The notes beneath the pieces were generated by a model. It was not told the DNA's origin and ran no database searches. It saw only the letters and a list, made by a program, of their open reading frames with translations. This document shows positions 33,589 to 40,814 of a stretch of DNA of 40,814 nt, piece after piece. Position numbers and translations under genes: made by a program. How positions within the stretch are numbered: the stretch's first letter is position 1; every line of letters starts with the position of its first letter. This DNA is from Burkholderiales bacterium (GTDB lineage Bacteria > Pseudomonadota > Gammaproteobacteria > Burkholderiales > Usitatibacteraceae): contig JANXWW010000374.1 in the NCBI GenBank assembly GCA_025350945.1, forward strand, positions 1-40,814, given 5' to 3'.

Positions 33589-34500
33589 AACCAGTAAGCC
33601 CATATTCTTGCCGCGCCTTCTTTTATGCGCAGAGTTAGCAGGCGTGCCCGCCATTCTTCCAGCGTGATTTGTTGTGATGCAGCCAAATCTTTGTCAAACA
33701 TGCTTTGCATTTGCTGCCCGAATCCCAATCCCAATCCCAATCCCAATCCCAACACCACTGCGCTCACTTCATCGTTATGCAGGAAGCTCCGCCAACTCAG
33801 ATTGCTTGATCGCCCGCTCGACCACACGCTATCGATAAATACGGTCTTTGCGTGCAGCAATTTATCGTGACGCTCGTAGATTTCAATGCCGCTTTCCAGT
33901 ATGCGCATGTAATGCGAGCGGCCCGCATGAAATACCAGCGCGGAATCAGTGTGACCCGGCAAAATAATCTTTACCGCCACACCTCTCTGCTTATTCCATG
34001 TCGATATAAACATCCGTTGGAAACTCACTACAATCGGGCCATCTATCTGCATATGGGTGTCCCTCCACGGAATTTTTTCACTCTCTGACTCGGGTGGCCT
34101 GCGGCGGCCGGATGATCCACCGGAATACACGGTGGTTATATTGATGCCGCCTAAAAACACCGTCTTGCCATCCATGATCAATAATTTCCGATGATCGCGC
34201 TAGTTGATTTGCCAACCCTTTTTAGCTGTTAGTGGATTCACCGGATTAAATTCCAGCACATTCACACCCGCCTCGATCAACGGAGAGAAAAACGTTCGCG
34301 GTGTGTTGATCGAACCAACACTGTCGTAGATCAAATTCACCCGGACGCCCGCGCGTTGCCTGCTAATCAGCGCATCACAAATGCGCGACCCACTTCATCG
34401 TTTTCTATGATGTAAGTCTCCATATGTAGGAAATAGCTGACAGAGCGTTACCAATTCCGCCGATTTCGCGCGTAGCGCGCAAAATTTATTATTCCTTATC
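33585..34500 (-). pseudogene. Phospholipase D / cardiolipin synthase-like pseudogene
   Basis: Going upstream on the minus strand, the second HKD motif is intact (HAKTVFID, then SSNLSWRSFLHNDEVSAVVL). The first (DHRKLLIMDG) is present, but a TAG sits at 34199-34201 within QIN-stop-RDHRK, where CAG (Gln) would be a one-base change. Further upstream GVRVNLIYDSVGSINTPRTF and VLEFNPVNPLTAKKGW are in the same frame. HMETYIIENDEVGRAF then lies in another frame, so a one-base shift occurs near 34380; a second shift lies near 34430. The N-terminus is not recognisable. An open fragment (34181-33585, 198 residues) remains but lacks the first catalytic His. The hexamer repeat at 33721-33750 adds a Gly-Leu tract. 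Confidence 0.88.
33721..33750. repeat. AATCCC hexamer repeat, five perfect copies
   Basis: Five exact copies of AATCCC lie inside the PLD pseudogene. On the minus strand they encode Gly-Leu pairs (VVLGLGLGLGLGFGQQ), an in-frame insertion right after the second HKD block. Confidence 0.95.
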
Positions 34501-34545
34501 AATAAATCAGCGAATATTTCTACCGCTATGTGAAAGGACTCAAAC

Positions 34546-34797
34546 ATGATTTTGCACGTAATCAAACGAAATTTGGCGTTGCTCAATGTCGGTGAACGCC
34601 AATATTCTAACTTTATCGGTGGCGTGCAATCTCACACCAATCATGACAATAACGATCGGGCTGCAATGCGAAAACGTATACAGGTTGCTTACAAAATTTC
34701 AGCGCTGGAAGCAGAGGGGCAAATAGCTGCCGCCGAAAGCCGCCGCCAGAAATTAACATTAAATCGAACAGCAGGTTTATTTTTTTGGTTGCGGTAG
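34546..34797 (+). CDS. Hypothetical 83-residue protein
   Basis: An ATG at 34546 is preceded by AAGGA at 34534-34538 with good spacing, and codon use looks normal for the region. The product is hydrophilic with a helical centre (ALEAEGQIAAAESRRQKL) and a short aromatic end (GLFFWLR). No family is recognised. It lies on the opposite strand just upstream of the PLD pseudogene, so it could be a remnant or chance frame. Confidence 0.4.
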   Translation: MILHVIKRNLALLNVGERQYSNFIGGVQSHTNHDNNDRAAMRKRIQVAYKISALEAEGQIAAAESRRQKLTLNRTAGLFFWLR

Positions 34798-34823
34798 TCA
34801 CGTTGAAGCGCACAATATTTAAT

Positions 34824-35741
34824 TTAAATTTTTGGTATGACGGTAGCTAAATCACCCGATGTGTACTGCGCTTCGAACGAATCTCGCATCGAACCGTATG
34901 TGCGAGCATAAACCCACGTGAATTCAGCGCCGATTAAAAATATTTGCGCAGAATAATAAACCCAGACCAAAATAACGACGATAGAACCCGCCGCACCATA
35001 TACAGACGCAATGCCGCTGGTGCCGATATAAAGACCGATAAGATATTTGCCAATCGTAAATAATAATGATGTGACCAGCGCGCCAATCCAGACATCTTTC
35101 CAGCGCACTTGCGCGCGCGGCATTAGTTTATAAATCATCGCAAAAATGATGGTGGATAGAATAAAACCGAAGGCAATATTTACAATCTGCGCGAGCGTTT
35201 CAAAGTTTTGAAAAATGGGGCCCCACCACTTGCTAGCTGCGCTTACTGCAGCGCCTGCAACGAGCGATACCATCAACAGAAATGCAAAACCTAAAATCAA
35301 ACCTAAAGAAAGCAGCCGCGCTCGCAAAATTTTCCACACGCCGCCGCTATTGACCCGTGCGGGTGCGCGCCAAATTCGATCCAGTGCATTTTGCAATTCG
35401 CCAAAAACGCTGGTCGCACCAATCAGCAGAAAAGCAAAGCCGATCATGTTTGCGCTTAGACTCTGGCCCGGTTTGTCGAGCGTGGCTAATAGCGATTCGA
35501 GTGTCTTGGCTGCTTCGTCGCCAATCAAGCCGTGCAATTGTCCGAATAGTTCGCCTCGCGCCGCCTCCGCGCCAAACACAAAGCCTGCTACAGACATGAC
35601 GATCAAAAGCAGTGGACCCATCGAAAATAATGTGTAGTACGACAAAGCCGCGCCCATAGTCGGCGCGGCATCGTCGATCCAGGATCGAAGCACTTGCGAG
35701 ACGAGATTTAATGCCTGCGTTGAACGTTCTCTGGCATCCAT
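34824..35741 (-). CDS. YihY/BrkB-family inner-membrane protein
   Basis: This 305-residue protein has about six membrane helices. Family blocks are DDAAPTMGAALSYYTLFSMG, then PLLLIVMSVAGFVFGAEAAR, FAFLLIGATSVFGELQNALD, RIWRAPA and YGAAGSIVVILVWVYYSAQI followed by FLIGAEFTWVYARTYG. These define YihY (formerly called RNase BN), whose function is still unsettled. The frame is open to an ATG at 35831, but the ATG at 35741 leaves a normal N-terminus and avoids overlap with the acidic gene upstream, whose stop is at 35785. Confidence 0.92.
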   Translation of the reverse strand: MDARERSTQALNLVSQVLRSWIDDAAPTMGAALSYYTLFSMGPLLLIVMSVAGFVFGAEAARGELFGQLHGLIGDEAAKTLESLLATLDKPGQSLSANMIGFAFLLIGATSVFGELQNALDRIWRAPARVNSGGVWKILRARLLSLGLILGFAFLLMVSLVAGAAVSAASKWWGPIFQNFETLAQIVNIAFGFILSTIIFAMIYKLMPRAQVRWKDVWIGALVTSLLFTIGKYLIGLYIGTSGIASVYGAAGSIVVILVWVYYSAQIFLIGAEFTWVYARTYGSMRDSFEAQYTSGDLATVIPKI

Positions 35742-35784
35742 CACAACACGTTCGTTCTGCCCAACACAGGCGGGATTATTGCCC

Positions 35785-36057
35785 TCACCCGCGCGGACGA
35801 GGCGGCATACGGTCATTTGATACACGATCATTTTCCGAACCGGGGTTGTTGGGCGATGTCACATCGTTATTGATTTCATCATCATTATCTTCGTCACTAT
35901 CGGCACCACGGTCTAATACTAGATGATCGGTGCCGGGCGGGGTATTGTTTTCATCATCCGCTACATAACTTAGATCGTGCTCTTGATCGGCACTGTGTGT
36001 CTTTGGTTGCTGAGCTGTGTTGCTTGCGGTGCTGTCGTTACTGTCGGCTCGTTTCAT
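35785..36057 (-). CDS. Acidic low-complexity protein
   Basis: This 90-residue hydrophilic product starts MKRADSNDSTASNTAQQPKT and continues through ENNTPPGTDHLVLDRGADSD into an EDNDDEINNDVTSPNNPGSE segment. It is rich in Asp, Asn and Glu and is probably disordered; the Asp-rich stretch could bind cations. A GGAG lies 10 bases before the ATG. It reads toward the YihY-family gene 43 bp away, so the two are probably one unit. No named family is recognised. Confidence 0.6.
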   Translation of the reverse strand: MKRADSNDSTASNTAQQPKTHSADQEHDLSYVADDENNTPPGTDHLVLDRGADSDEDNDDEINNDVTSPNNPGSENDRVSNDRMPPRPRG

Positions 36058-36358
36058 ATCAGTTGTCTCCGTAAATTTGTTGGGCTGAAAAATGATTTCT
36101 GCTTTTATTTGCAACAAGCAGTACACCTATGTTGGCGAACCAAGCCACAAACGGAAGTAGGAATAGAACCTAAACCGATGTGCGCCTTTTGACTATCGCT
36201 ATAGGCGCACTAAATTTGCCAGTGAACATATGCGGCATTGATGCTGCAATAACATTGTTTAATGCAAATCAGATTGACCGCTATGTGCGGCACCGAACAG
36301 TCGCTCTTTTCAGTGTTGGGCAAAATTCGAATCCCCTCAGTAAAAATTGGAGAAAATT
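36058..36358. other. Divergent region upstream of the CHRD lipoprotein gene
   Basis: Apart from dyad B (36284-36299) and the CHRD ribosome site GGAG (36349-36352), I see no structure or gene. It must hold the promoters of the acidic protein gene (minus) and the CHRD gene (plus). Confidence 0.5.
36284..36299. promoter_or_regulatory. Dyad B, putative operator upstream of the CHRD gene
   Basis: TGTGCGG-CA-CCGAACA is a near-perfect inverted repeat (one mismatch). Bases 36279-36295 (CGCTATGTGCGGCACCG) are identical to the minus-strand sequence of dyad A. It lies about 60 bp before the CHRD start codon. Confidence 0.6.
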
Positions 36359-36874
36359 ATGGCTTATCCCCGCGCTACTTTAATCGCAAGTCTCATCATC
36401 GTTTCGCTCGGACTCGCGGCATGTGACAAAACGAATATGAGTTCGAAACCGATGAGCAACGCTACAACAACGCCTTCATCAGGCTCGATTGAAAAGCCGG
36501 TTTCTGCTTCCACTACAGTCGCCATGAGTGCTCAGTTATCCGGAGCAAGTGAAGTACCACCCACCAAAAGCACGGGTACTGGAACGGTGGATGCAACTTT
36601 CGACAAGCAAAGCAGTGTATTTACTTGGACCATTAATTATTCAGGATTGAGTGGTCCCGCAACTGCAGGACATTTTCACGGCCCTGCTACATCAGGCGTG
36701 AATGCACCTCCTGCACTTCCTCTTAATGGCGGTTTAGAAAGCCCGATTAAAGGCAAGGCGACACTGACTGCCGCACAAGCGAGTGACTTAACGGCGGGGA
36801 ATTGGTATATGAATTTACACACAGCAGCGAACCCGGATGGTGAAATTCGCGGGCAGGTTACGGCAAAGCCTTAA
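36359..36874 (+). CDS. CHRD-domain lipoprotein
   Basis: This 171-residue protein has a lipoprotein signal peptide with the lipobox LAAC (Cys22), so it should be anchored in a membrane facing the periplasm or outside. A Ser/Thr-rich spacer follows. The CHRD domain spans about 58-170: MSAQLSGASEVPPTKSTGTG, WTINYSGLSGPATAGHFHGP and LTAGNWYMNLHTAANPDGEI then RGQV. The HFHGP and NLHT histidines are conserved in CHRD and could bind metal. The function in bacteria is not known. The ATG at 36359 has GGAG 6 bases upstream, which makes it preferable to the TTG at 36347. Confidence 0.9.
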   Translation: MAYPRATLIASLIIVSLGLAACDKTNMSSKPMSNATTTPSSGSIEKPVSASTTVAMSAQLSGASEVPPTKSTGTGTVDATFDKQSSVFTWTINYSGLSGPATAGHFHGPATSGVNAPPALPLNGGLESPIKGKATLTAAQASDLTAGNWYMNLHTAANPDGEIRGQVTAKP

Positions 36875-36986
36875 TCGAGGCAAAAACTGTGAGCGCAATA
36901 AATAATACCCCGGCAGTATTAATATTGGTTTGAATGGGAAAATGTTTTTCAGGATGTTGATCCAGGTATTGATGCGGATGAGATAT

Positions 36987-37028
36987 CGATAACGATAACG
37001 ATAACGACACCGATACCGATACCGAAAC
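36987..37028. repeat. Hexamer repeat, seven units
   Basis: Units CGATAA x3, CGACAC, CGATAC x2 and CGAAAC run without gap from 36987 to 37028, between the CHRD gene and the hybrid kinase. The minus-strand frame through it (Val-Ser and Leu-Ser pairs) is an artefact of the repeat. Confidence 0.9.
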
Positions 37029-37170
37029 GGGACAGTGATCCGGCATTGAGAGCAAGCCTTACGCTATGTCATAGACCTATAGTTTGTCTGGCAACTCATT
37101 GGCGGTGTATTTGACGGGCTTGACCGTTTGGTTATAATTTGGACATCGATTTTTATCAGGAGATTTTGTA

Positions 37171-39861
37171 TTGGTCGCCAATCCTGACGTTGTCCCAGTC
37201 GCCGCCACGTCCGCCGCCAGCCAATATTTTATGGCTGGTGGCGGCGACATGGGCGAATTAATGCGTGCGAAAGATTGGGCTTTAACCCCGCTAGGCGAAC
37301 CGGCAACATGGGCGCAGTCATTGCGCACCGTGGTTAGGCTGATGTTGACGACCAATCACCCCATCTTTGTATTTTGGGGTAGTGAGCATGTTTGTCTTTA
37401 TAACGATGCCTACAGCGCGTCCCTCGGCGCTGAAAAACATCCTTCGTTGTTGGGCGCCAGAGGGCAGACTGGTTGGGCGGAAATCTGGTCAGTGATTGGG
37501 CCGCAGATTGCGTTAGTGATGACAGCCCAGGGTGCGACGTGGCATGAAGATCACCTTGTACCAATTACAAGAAATGGTTTGCGTGAGGACGTTTACTGGA
37601 CTTATAGTTACAGCCCGATTGACGAGGCTTCTGCGCCCAACGGCGTTGGCGGGGTGCTGGTAATTTGCACCGAGACGACGTTACGAGTGCTCGCCGATAA
37701 GCGTGTGGCGTTTAAACTTCAGTTAGAAACTGCGCTTAGAGATTTAACCGAACCTGCCGCCGTCGTGACGGTGGGCTCCACTCTTCTCGGCAATCTGCTC
37801 AAGGTCAGCAACGTGGGCTATAGCGAAATCGATCCATCCGGTGATTATGCGGAGCCATTTCGTGCCTGGGTTCAGCAAGGAAGCACAGGCTTGTCAGGAA
37901 GGCAGCGGCTTGCTGATTACGGCCCGGCAATCATTGCCGAACTCCGCGCCGGGCGCACCATTCAGGTGAGTTCGGTTGATTCCCACTCGCTCACGTCGGG
38001 GCGTGAACTGCAATCGGCCTATGTTGCGATAAACACGAATTCTTTTATCAGCGTGCCATTACTCAGGCACGGGCAACTGGCGGGAATGATGTATGTGTTG
38101 AGCGAGCAGTCGCGCAATTGGACTGTCAATGAAGTTGCTATGGTTGAGGACGTTGCCAAACGAATTTGGGCTTTTTTTGAACGCGCACGCAGCATGCGCG
38201 CGTTACGTGAAAGCGATGCACGCTTTCAGACAATTGCCAATTCGATTAGCGAAATGGTGTGGTCTACCAATGCGGACGGGCAGCAGGATTACAGCAATCA
38301 GCGGTGGTACAACTTCACCGGCCTGACGCCGAGCTCGACAACGATTGAAGTGTGGCACGACATTGTGCATCCCGACGAAAAGTCCGCTGCAAAAAATGCA
38401 TGGCAGGCATCGATTGCCAGTGGTGAACCATTCCAGGCTGAATATCGTTTGAAACATCATTCAGGTGTTTACCGGTGGATGTTGTGTCGTGCGCAAGCGG
38501 TTCACGACAATGTCGGTAACATTACGCGGTGGTATGGCACGTGCACGGATATTCAGGAAATATTTGATGCGCGTGAAATTTTGGCTCGCTCACGCGATGA
38601 TTTGGAAAAGCTGATTATCGAGCGAACCGCTGCACTAATGGCTATTGAAGAACAATTGCGCCAATCGCAAAAGATGGAAGCAATTGGCCAGCTCACCGGT
38701 GGTATTGCACATGACTTCAATAATATGCTTGCGGTAATAATGGGTTCACTGGCGTTGCTGAAACGCAGTCTCGCCGACGATGAAAACGGTAATCGCGTTG
38801 CTGGTGATGATGGTCGTGTGCATAGACACCTGGAAGCAGCCGTTGACGGCGCAAAGCGCGCCGGTGTATTAACGCAGCGGCTATTGGCGTTCGCCAGACA
38901 GCAACCGCTGACGCCAGAGCTCCTTGAAGCCAACCGATTGATCGAGGGCATGGATGTCATTCTGGGTACCATGCTGGGCGACGAATTTGGCGTTAGAAAA
39001 ATTCTTGCACCTGAACTTTGGCCGATTTATATCGACCCCAACCAGCTTGAAAACGTCATCCTGAATCTTGCTGTCAATGCACGAGATGCGATGCCCAATA
39101 GCGGAGTAATCACCATCAAAACGCAAAACATTACTTCGAGTGCGGGCTTCATGGCAAGTGGCGCAAGCGTGGCAAAAGGCGAATATGTGATGATTTCTGT
39201 CGCTGATGAAGGCGTTGGCATGCCACCTGAAGTGATCGCGAAATCTTTCGAACCATTTTTTACCACCAAAGAAGTGGGTAAAGGAACGGGACTGGGATTG
39301 AGCCAGGCATATGGCTTCGTCAAACAATCAGGCGGCGAAATCACCATTGATTCCGAGGTCGGCCGTGGCACCACGGTTTCACTATATCTTCCGCGCGCAT
39401 TACAAAATCAGGCAATAGCCAGTACTATCAGCTCTCCCGTTGTTGAGGCCTTTAAAAATTTGGTGGTGCCGCTTGGCACGCGCCACAAGGTTGTGCTGGT
39501 GGTGGAAGATGATCCAGCAGTGCGTCAGTTTGCAGTTGAGGCAGTTTACGTTTTAGGCTACACGGTATATGAGGCCAGCAGCGCCGCAAATGCTCAGCAG
39601 GTTTTACGGCTTCATCCGGAAATTGATCTCTTGCTCACCGATATTGTGATGCCTGAAATTAATGGCCGCAGTTTGGCGAAGCTCGCACTTCTGCATAATC
39701 CGAAATTAAAGATTATTTTCATGACAGGTTATGCAAAAACACGGCTGTTGGAAGATGACATGCGCGATATCGGCACGGCCATTCTTTGGAAGCCGTTTAC
39801 CATTGAAGAGCTCGGCTTTAAGCTATGCGAAGCTTTGGGTATATCCGACGCTAGCAACTGA
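37171..39861 (+). CDS. Cytosolic PAS-GAF-PAS hybrid sensor histidine kinase with receiver domain
   Basis: This 896-residue protein has no membrane segment. An N-terminal PAS-like domain (about 25-175) has RAKDWALTPLGEPATWAQSL and REDVYWTYSYSPIDEASAPN. A GAF-like domain spans about 185-345. A second PAS (about 349-475) has FQTIANSISEMVWSTNADGQ. HisKA has the phospho-acceptor His514 in GGIAHDFNNMLAV. The ATPase domain has NVILNLAVNARDAMP, DEGVGMPPE (from Asp679) and GKGTGLGLSQAYG. A receiver domain (about 775-890) has phospho-acceptor Asp824 in LLTDIVMPE. The signal is unknown. Start TTG at 37171 is supported by AGGAG at 37159-37163. A stand-alone receiver gene follows. Confidence 0.93.
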   Translation: MVANPDVVPVAATSAASQYFMAGGGDMGELMRAKDWALTPLGEPATWAQSLRTVVRLMLTTNHPIFVFWGSEHVCLYNDAYSASLGAEKHPSLLGARGQTGWAEIWSVIGPQIALVMTAQGATWHEDHLVPITRNGLREDVYWTYSYSPIDEASAPNGVGGVLVICTETTLRVLADKRVAFKLQLETALRDLTEPAAVVTVGSTLLGNLLKVSNVGYSEIDPSGDYAEPFRAWVQQGSTGLSGRQRLADYGPAIIAELRAGRTIQVSSVDSHSLTSGRELQSAYVAINTNSFISVPLLRHGQLAGMMYVLSEQSRNWTVNEVAMVEDVAKRIWAFFERARSMRALRESDARFQTIANSISEMVWSTNADGQQDYSNQRWYNFTGLTPSSTTIEVWHDIVHPDEKSAAKNAWQASIASGEPFQAEYRLKHHSGVYRWMLCRAQAVHDNVGNITRWYGTCTDIQEIFDAREILARSRDDLEKLIIERTAALMAIEEQLRQSQKMEAIGQLTGGIAHDFNNMLAVIMGSLALLKRSLADDENGNRVAGDDGRVHRHLEAAVDGAKRAGVLTQRLLAFARQQPLTPELLEANRLIEGMDVILGTMLGDEFGVRKILAPELWPIYIDPNQLENVILNLAVNARDAMPNSGVITIKTQNITSSAGFMASGASVAKGEYVMISVADEGVGMPPEVIAKSFEPFFTTKEVGKGTGLGLSQAYGFVKQSGGEITIDSEVGRGTTVSLYLPRALQNQAIASTISSPVVEAFKNLVVPLGTRHKVVLVVEDDPAVRQFAVEAVYVLGYTVYEASSAANAQQVLRLHPEIDLLLTDIVMPEINGRSLAKLALLHNPKLKIIFMTGYAKTRLLEDDMRDIGTAILWKPFTIEELGFKLCEALGISDASN

Positions 39862-39930
39862 AACCTGCCGAGCTTGCAGAAAAAATCGCTGTAGCTAATT
39901 TGTAGAATAAATGTGCGACACTAAGTCTTG

Positions 39931-39996
39931 CTACAGTGTTGTGTCTACAATACTACAGTGTTGTATCTACAATACTACAGTGTTGTGTCTACAATA
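39931..39996. repeat. 22-bp tandem repeat, three copies
   Basis: CTACAGTGTTGTGTCTACAA plus TA is repeated at 39931-39952, 39953-39974 (one change) and 39975-39996. There are no spacers. TTGTAG/CTGTAG copies just upstream could pair with the CTACAA/CTACAG ends of the units. Confidence 0.95.
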
Positions 39997-40121
39997 AAGT
40001 GATTTACAGTAACTAATAGCTGAGCAAATTCACAGCAATATTCCAGCCGTGCAAAAATCACTACTCTTGCAAGCGAACGTTAAACGGTCATCAGCCTGTC
40101 TTTGATTTGCAATTCGCTGTC

Positions 40122-40484
40122 ATGAAGCCTTTGAAAATTTTATACGTCGAAGATAATTATCAAGTTCGCGAAACCATTCGCGAATTGATTGAAAATAGCG
40201 ACCGTGAAATCCATGCCTGTGCAACTGCTGAAGAGGCGTGGCCTGCTTTCAATACGCACGAATATCATCTTGTGGTGACCGATATCAGCTTGCCCGGCTT
40301 GTCGGGAACCGAATTAGCCAAGCGTATGGTCGCAGCAAAGCCCGAACAGTGGATCATTTTATGTTCCGGTTACGCGTTACCCAAAGACCTCACCAAGCTA
40401 GGTACCAACGTGCGCTCGCTGCTAAAACCGTTTGACGTGGAAGATCTTGAAGCGCTTATGGATGAAGTTGCTTTGAGGTTTTAA
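40122..40484 (+). CDS. Stand-alone response regulator receiver protein
   Basis: This 120-residue CheY-like protein has MKPLKILYVEDNYQVRETIR (acidic pair Glu10-Asp11), the phospho-acceptor Asp54 in LVVTDISLPGLSG, the switch Ser in ILCSGYALP and the conserved Lys in LLKPFDVED. There is no output domain. It is the natural candidate to receive phosphate from the hybrid kinase 260 bp upstream. The frame opens at a TTG at 40107, but the ATG at 40122 gives the normal N-terminus. No good ribosome site is visible. Confidence 0.9.
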   Translation: MKPLKILYVEDNYQVRETIRELIENSDREIHACATAEEAWPAFNTHEYHLVVTDISLPGLSGTELAKRMVAAKPEQWIILCSGYALPKDLTKLGTNVRSLLKPFDVEDLEALMDEVALRF

Positions 40485-40684
40485 TAATTTGGCGTAATGG
40501 CATTCGTACCACTGTATTGCGCTTATCCAATCAGCCACGCCGTCGGTATTGTCTTACAGCTAAGCGGGATTTGCGCCGATGAGCGCGCGCTATCTGTATT
40601 GGGAAAATAAGTAGTGTTATTGATTGCCATTTCGTGCATAGCGAGTAACACGTTGCCGTATCAACAGCAATTAAGGAGCCAATC

Positions 40685-40814
40685 ATGTTCAGAAAATTAT
40701 TAATGGTCGCACTCACCACCGGTGTCGCAGCAAAAGGCATACAAGTCCTTATGCAACGCGCTGAACAGCGAAAAATTTTGCAGAAAAAGTATGAAAGAAA
40801 AGTTGCTGTTCAGC
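40685..40814 (+). CDS. Small basic protein, N-terminal part (cut by window edge)
   Basis: An AAGGAG at 40673-40678 lies 6 bases before the ATG at 40685, and the frame stays open to the window end. The visible 43 residues read MFRKLLMVALTTGVAAKGIQ, then VLMQRAEQRKILQKKYERKV. The start could be a short membrane helix or signal-like segment, followed by a basic helical part. The family cannot be told. The minus-strand frame over the same bases is a shadow. Confidence 0.6.
   Translation, partial: MFRKLLMVALTTGVAAKGIQVLMQRAEQRKILQKKYERKVAVQ

Noticed and set aside
34395..34586. 63-codon minus-strand frame at the head of the PLD pseudogene
   Set aside because: It runs in a different frame from the recognisable PLD segments, and its end shows no PLD motifs; it is a by-product of the frame changes.
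36858..37055. Minus-strand frame with Val-Ser/Leu-Ser repeats
   Set aside because: An artefact of the hexamer array; overlaps no family and has no start signals.
39931..39996. CRISPR-like repeats
   Set aside because: The 22-bp copies are directly adjacent with no spacers, and no cas gene is present.

Overview
The window looks like chromosomal DNA from a betaproteobacterium, most likely order Burkholderiales; Oxalobacteraceae-like relatives are a guess. The reasons are an orphan Bug/TctC-type periplasmic receptor, a glycolate oxidase cluster with two GlcD-type subunits, a glycerol-type ABC transporter with two different ATPases, a very large NdvB, and moderate GC. I saw no rRNA, tRNA, CRISPR array, prophage or insertion sequence.

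Layout. 1-2443: the end of an EamA permease, an orphan TPR protein and an NTF2-like protein. 2712-6526: formate-tetrahydrofolate ligase (fhs), a Bug receptor, a MAPEG protein and a DUF456 membrane protein. 6773-12187: glycolate oxidase genes glcD, a second glcD, glcE and glcF, all on the plus strand. 12304-18309: a six-gene transporter operon (glpS, glpT, glpP, glpQ, DUF2160, glpV) of the rhizobial glycerol-uptake type. 18553-19923: an OmpA-family porin and a 49-residue membrane peptide. 20290-29418: one 9.1-kb gene for a cyclic beta-1,2-glucan synthase (ndvB). 29521-36874: an envelope and stress group with a Crp/Fnr-like regulator, CsbD, a PPOX-like flavoprotein, a Gly/Ala-rich stress protein, an unknown secreted protein next to a decayed phospholipase-D gene, a YihY-family membrane protein, an acidic protein and a CHRD lipoprotein. 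37171-40814: a cytosolic hybrid histidine kinase, a stand-alone receiver protein and the start of a small protein cut by the window edge.

How the genes may work together. The central block joins C1 activation (fhs), glycolate oxidation to glyoxylate (glcDDEF) and uptake of a small polyol (glp); no glpK, glpD or glpR is present. The right half resembles an osmotic and envelope stress locus. Three similar TGTGCGG-NN-CCGCACA-like dyads lie upstream of the 49-residue peptide gene, ndvB and the CHRD gene, so these may form a small regulon; the Crp/Fnr-like protein encoded just after ndvB is a candidate regulator. That link is inference.

The most unusual feature is the number of short tandem repeats (5-, 6-, 12-, 14- and 22-bp units). 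At least ten occur in 40 kb, and several are in frame inside genes, including three tetrapeptide-periodic linkers in NdvB. I found no convincing wholly new multi-gene system; the best leads are the shared dyad, the repeat habit, and the hairpin over the start of the second glcD.
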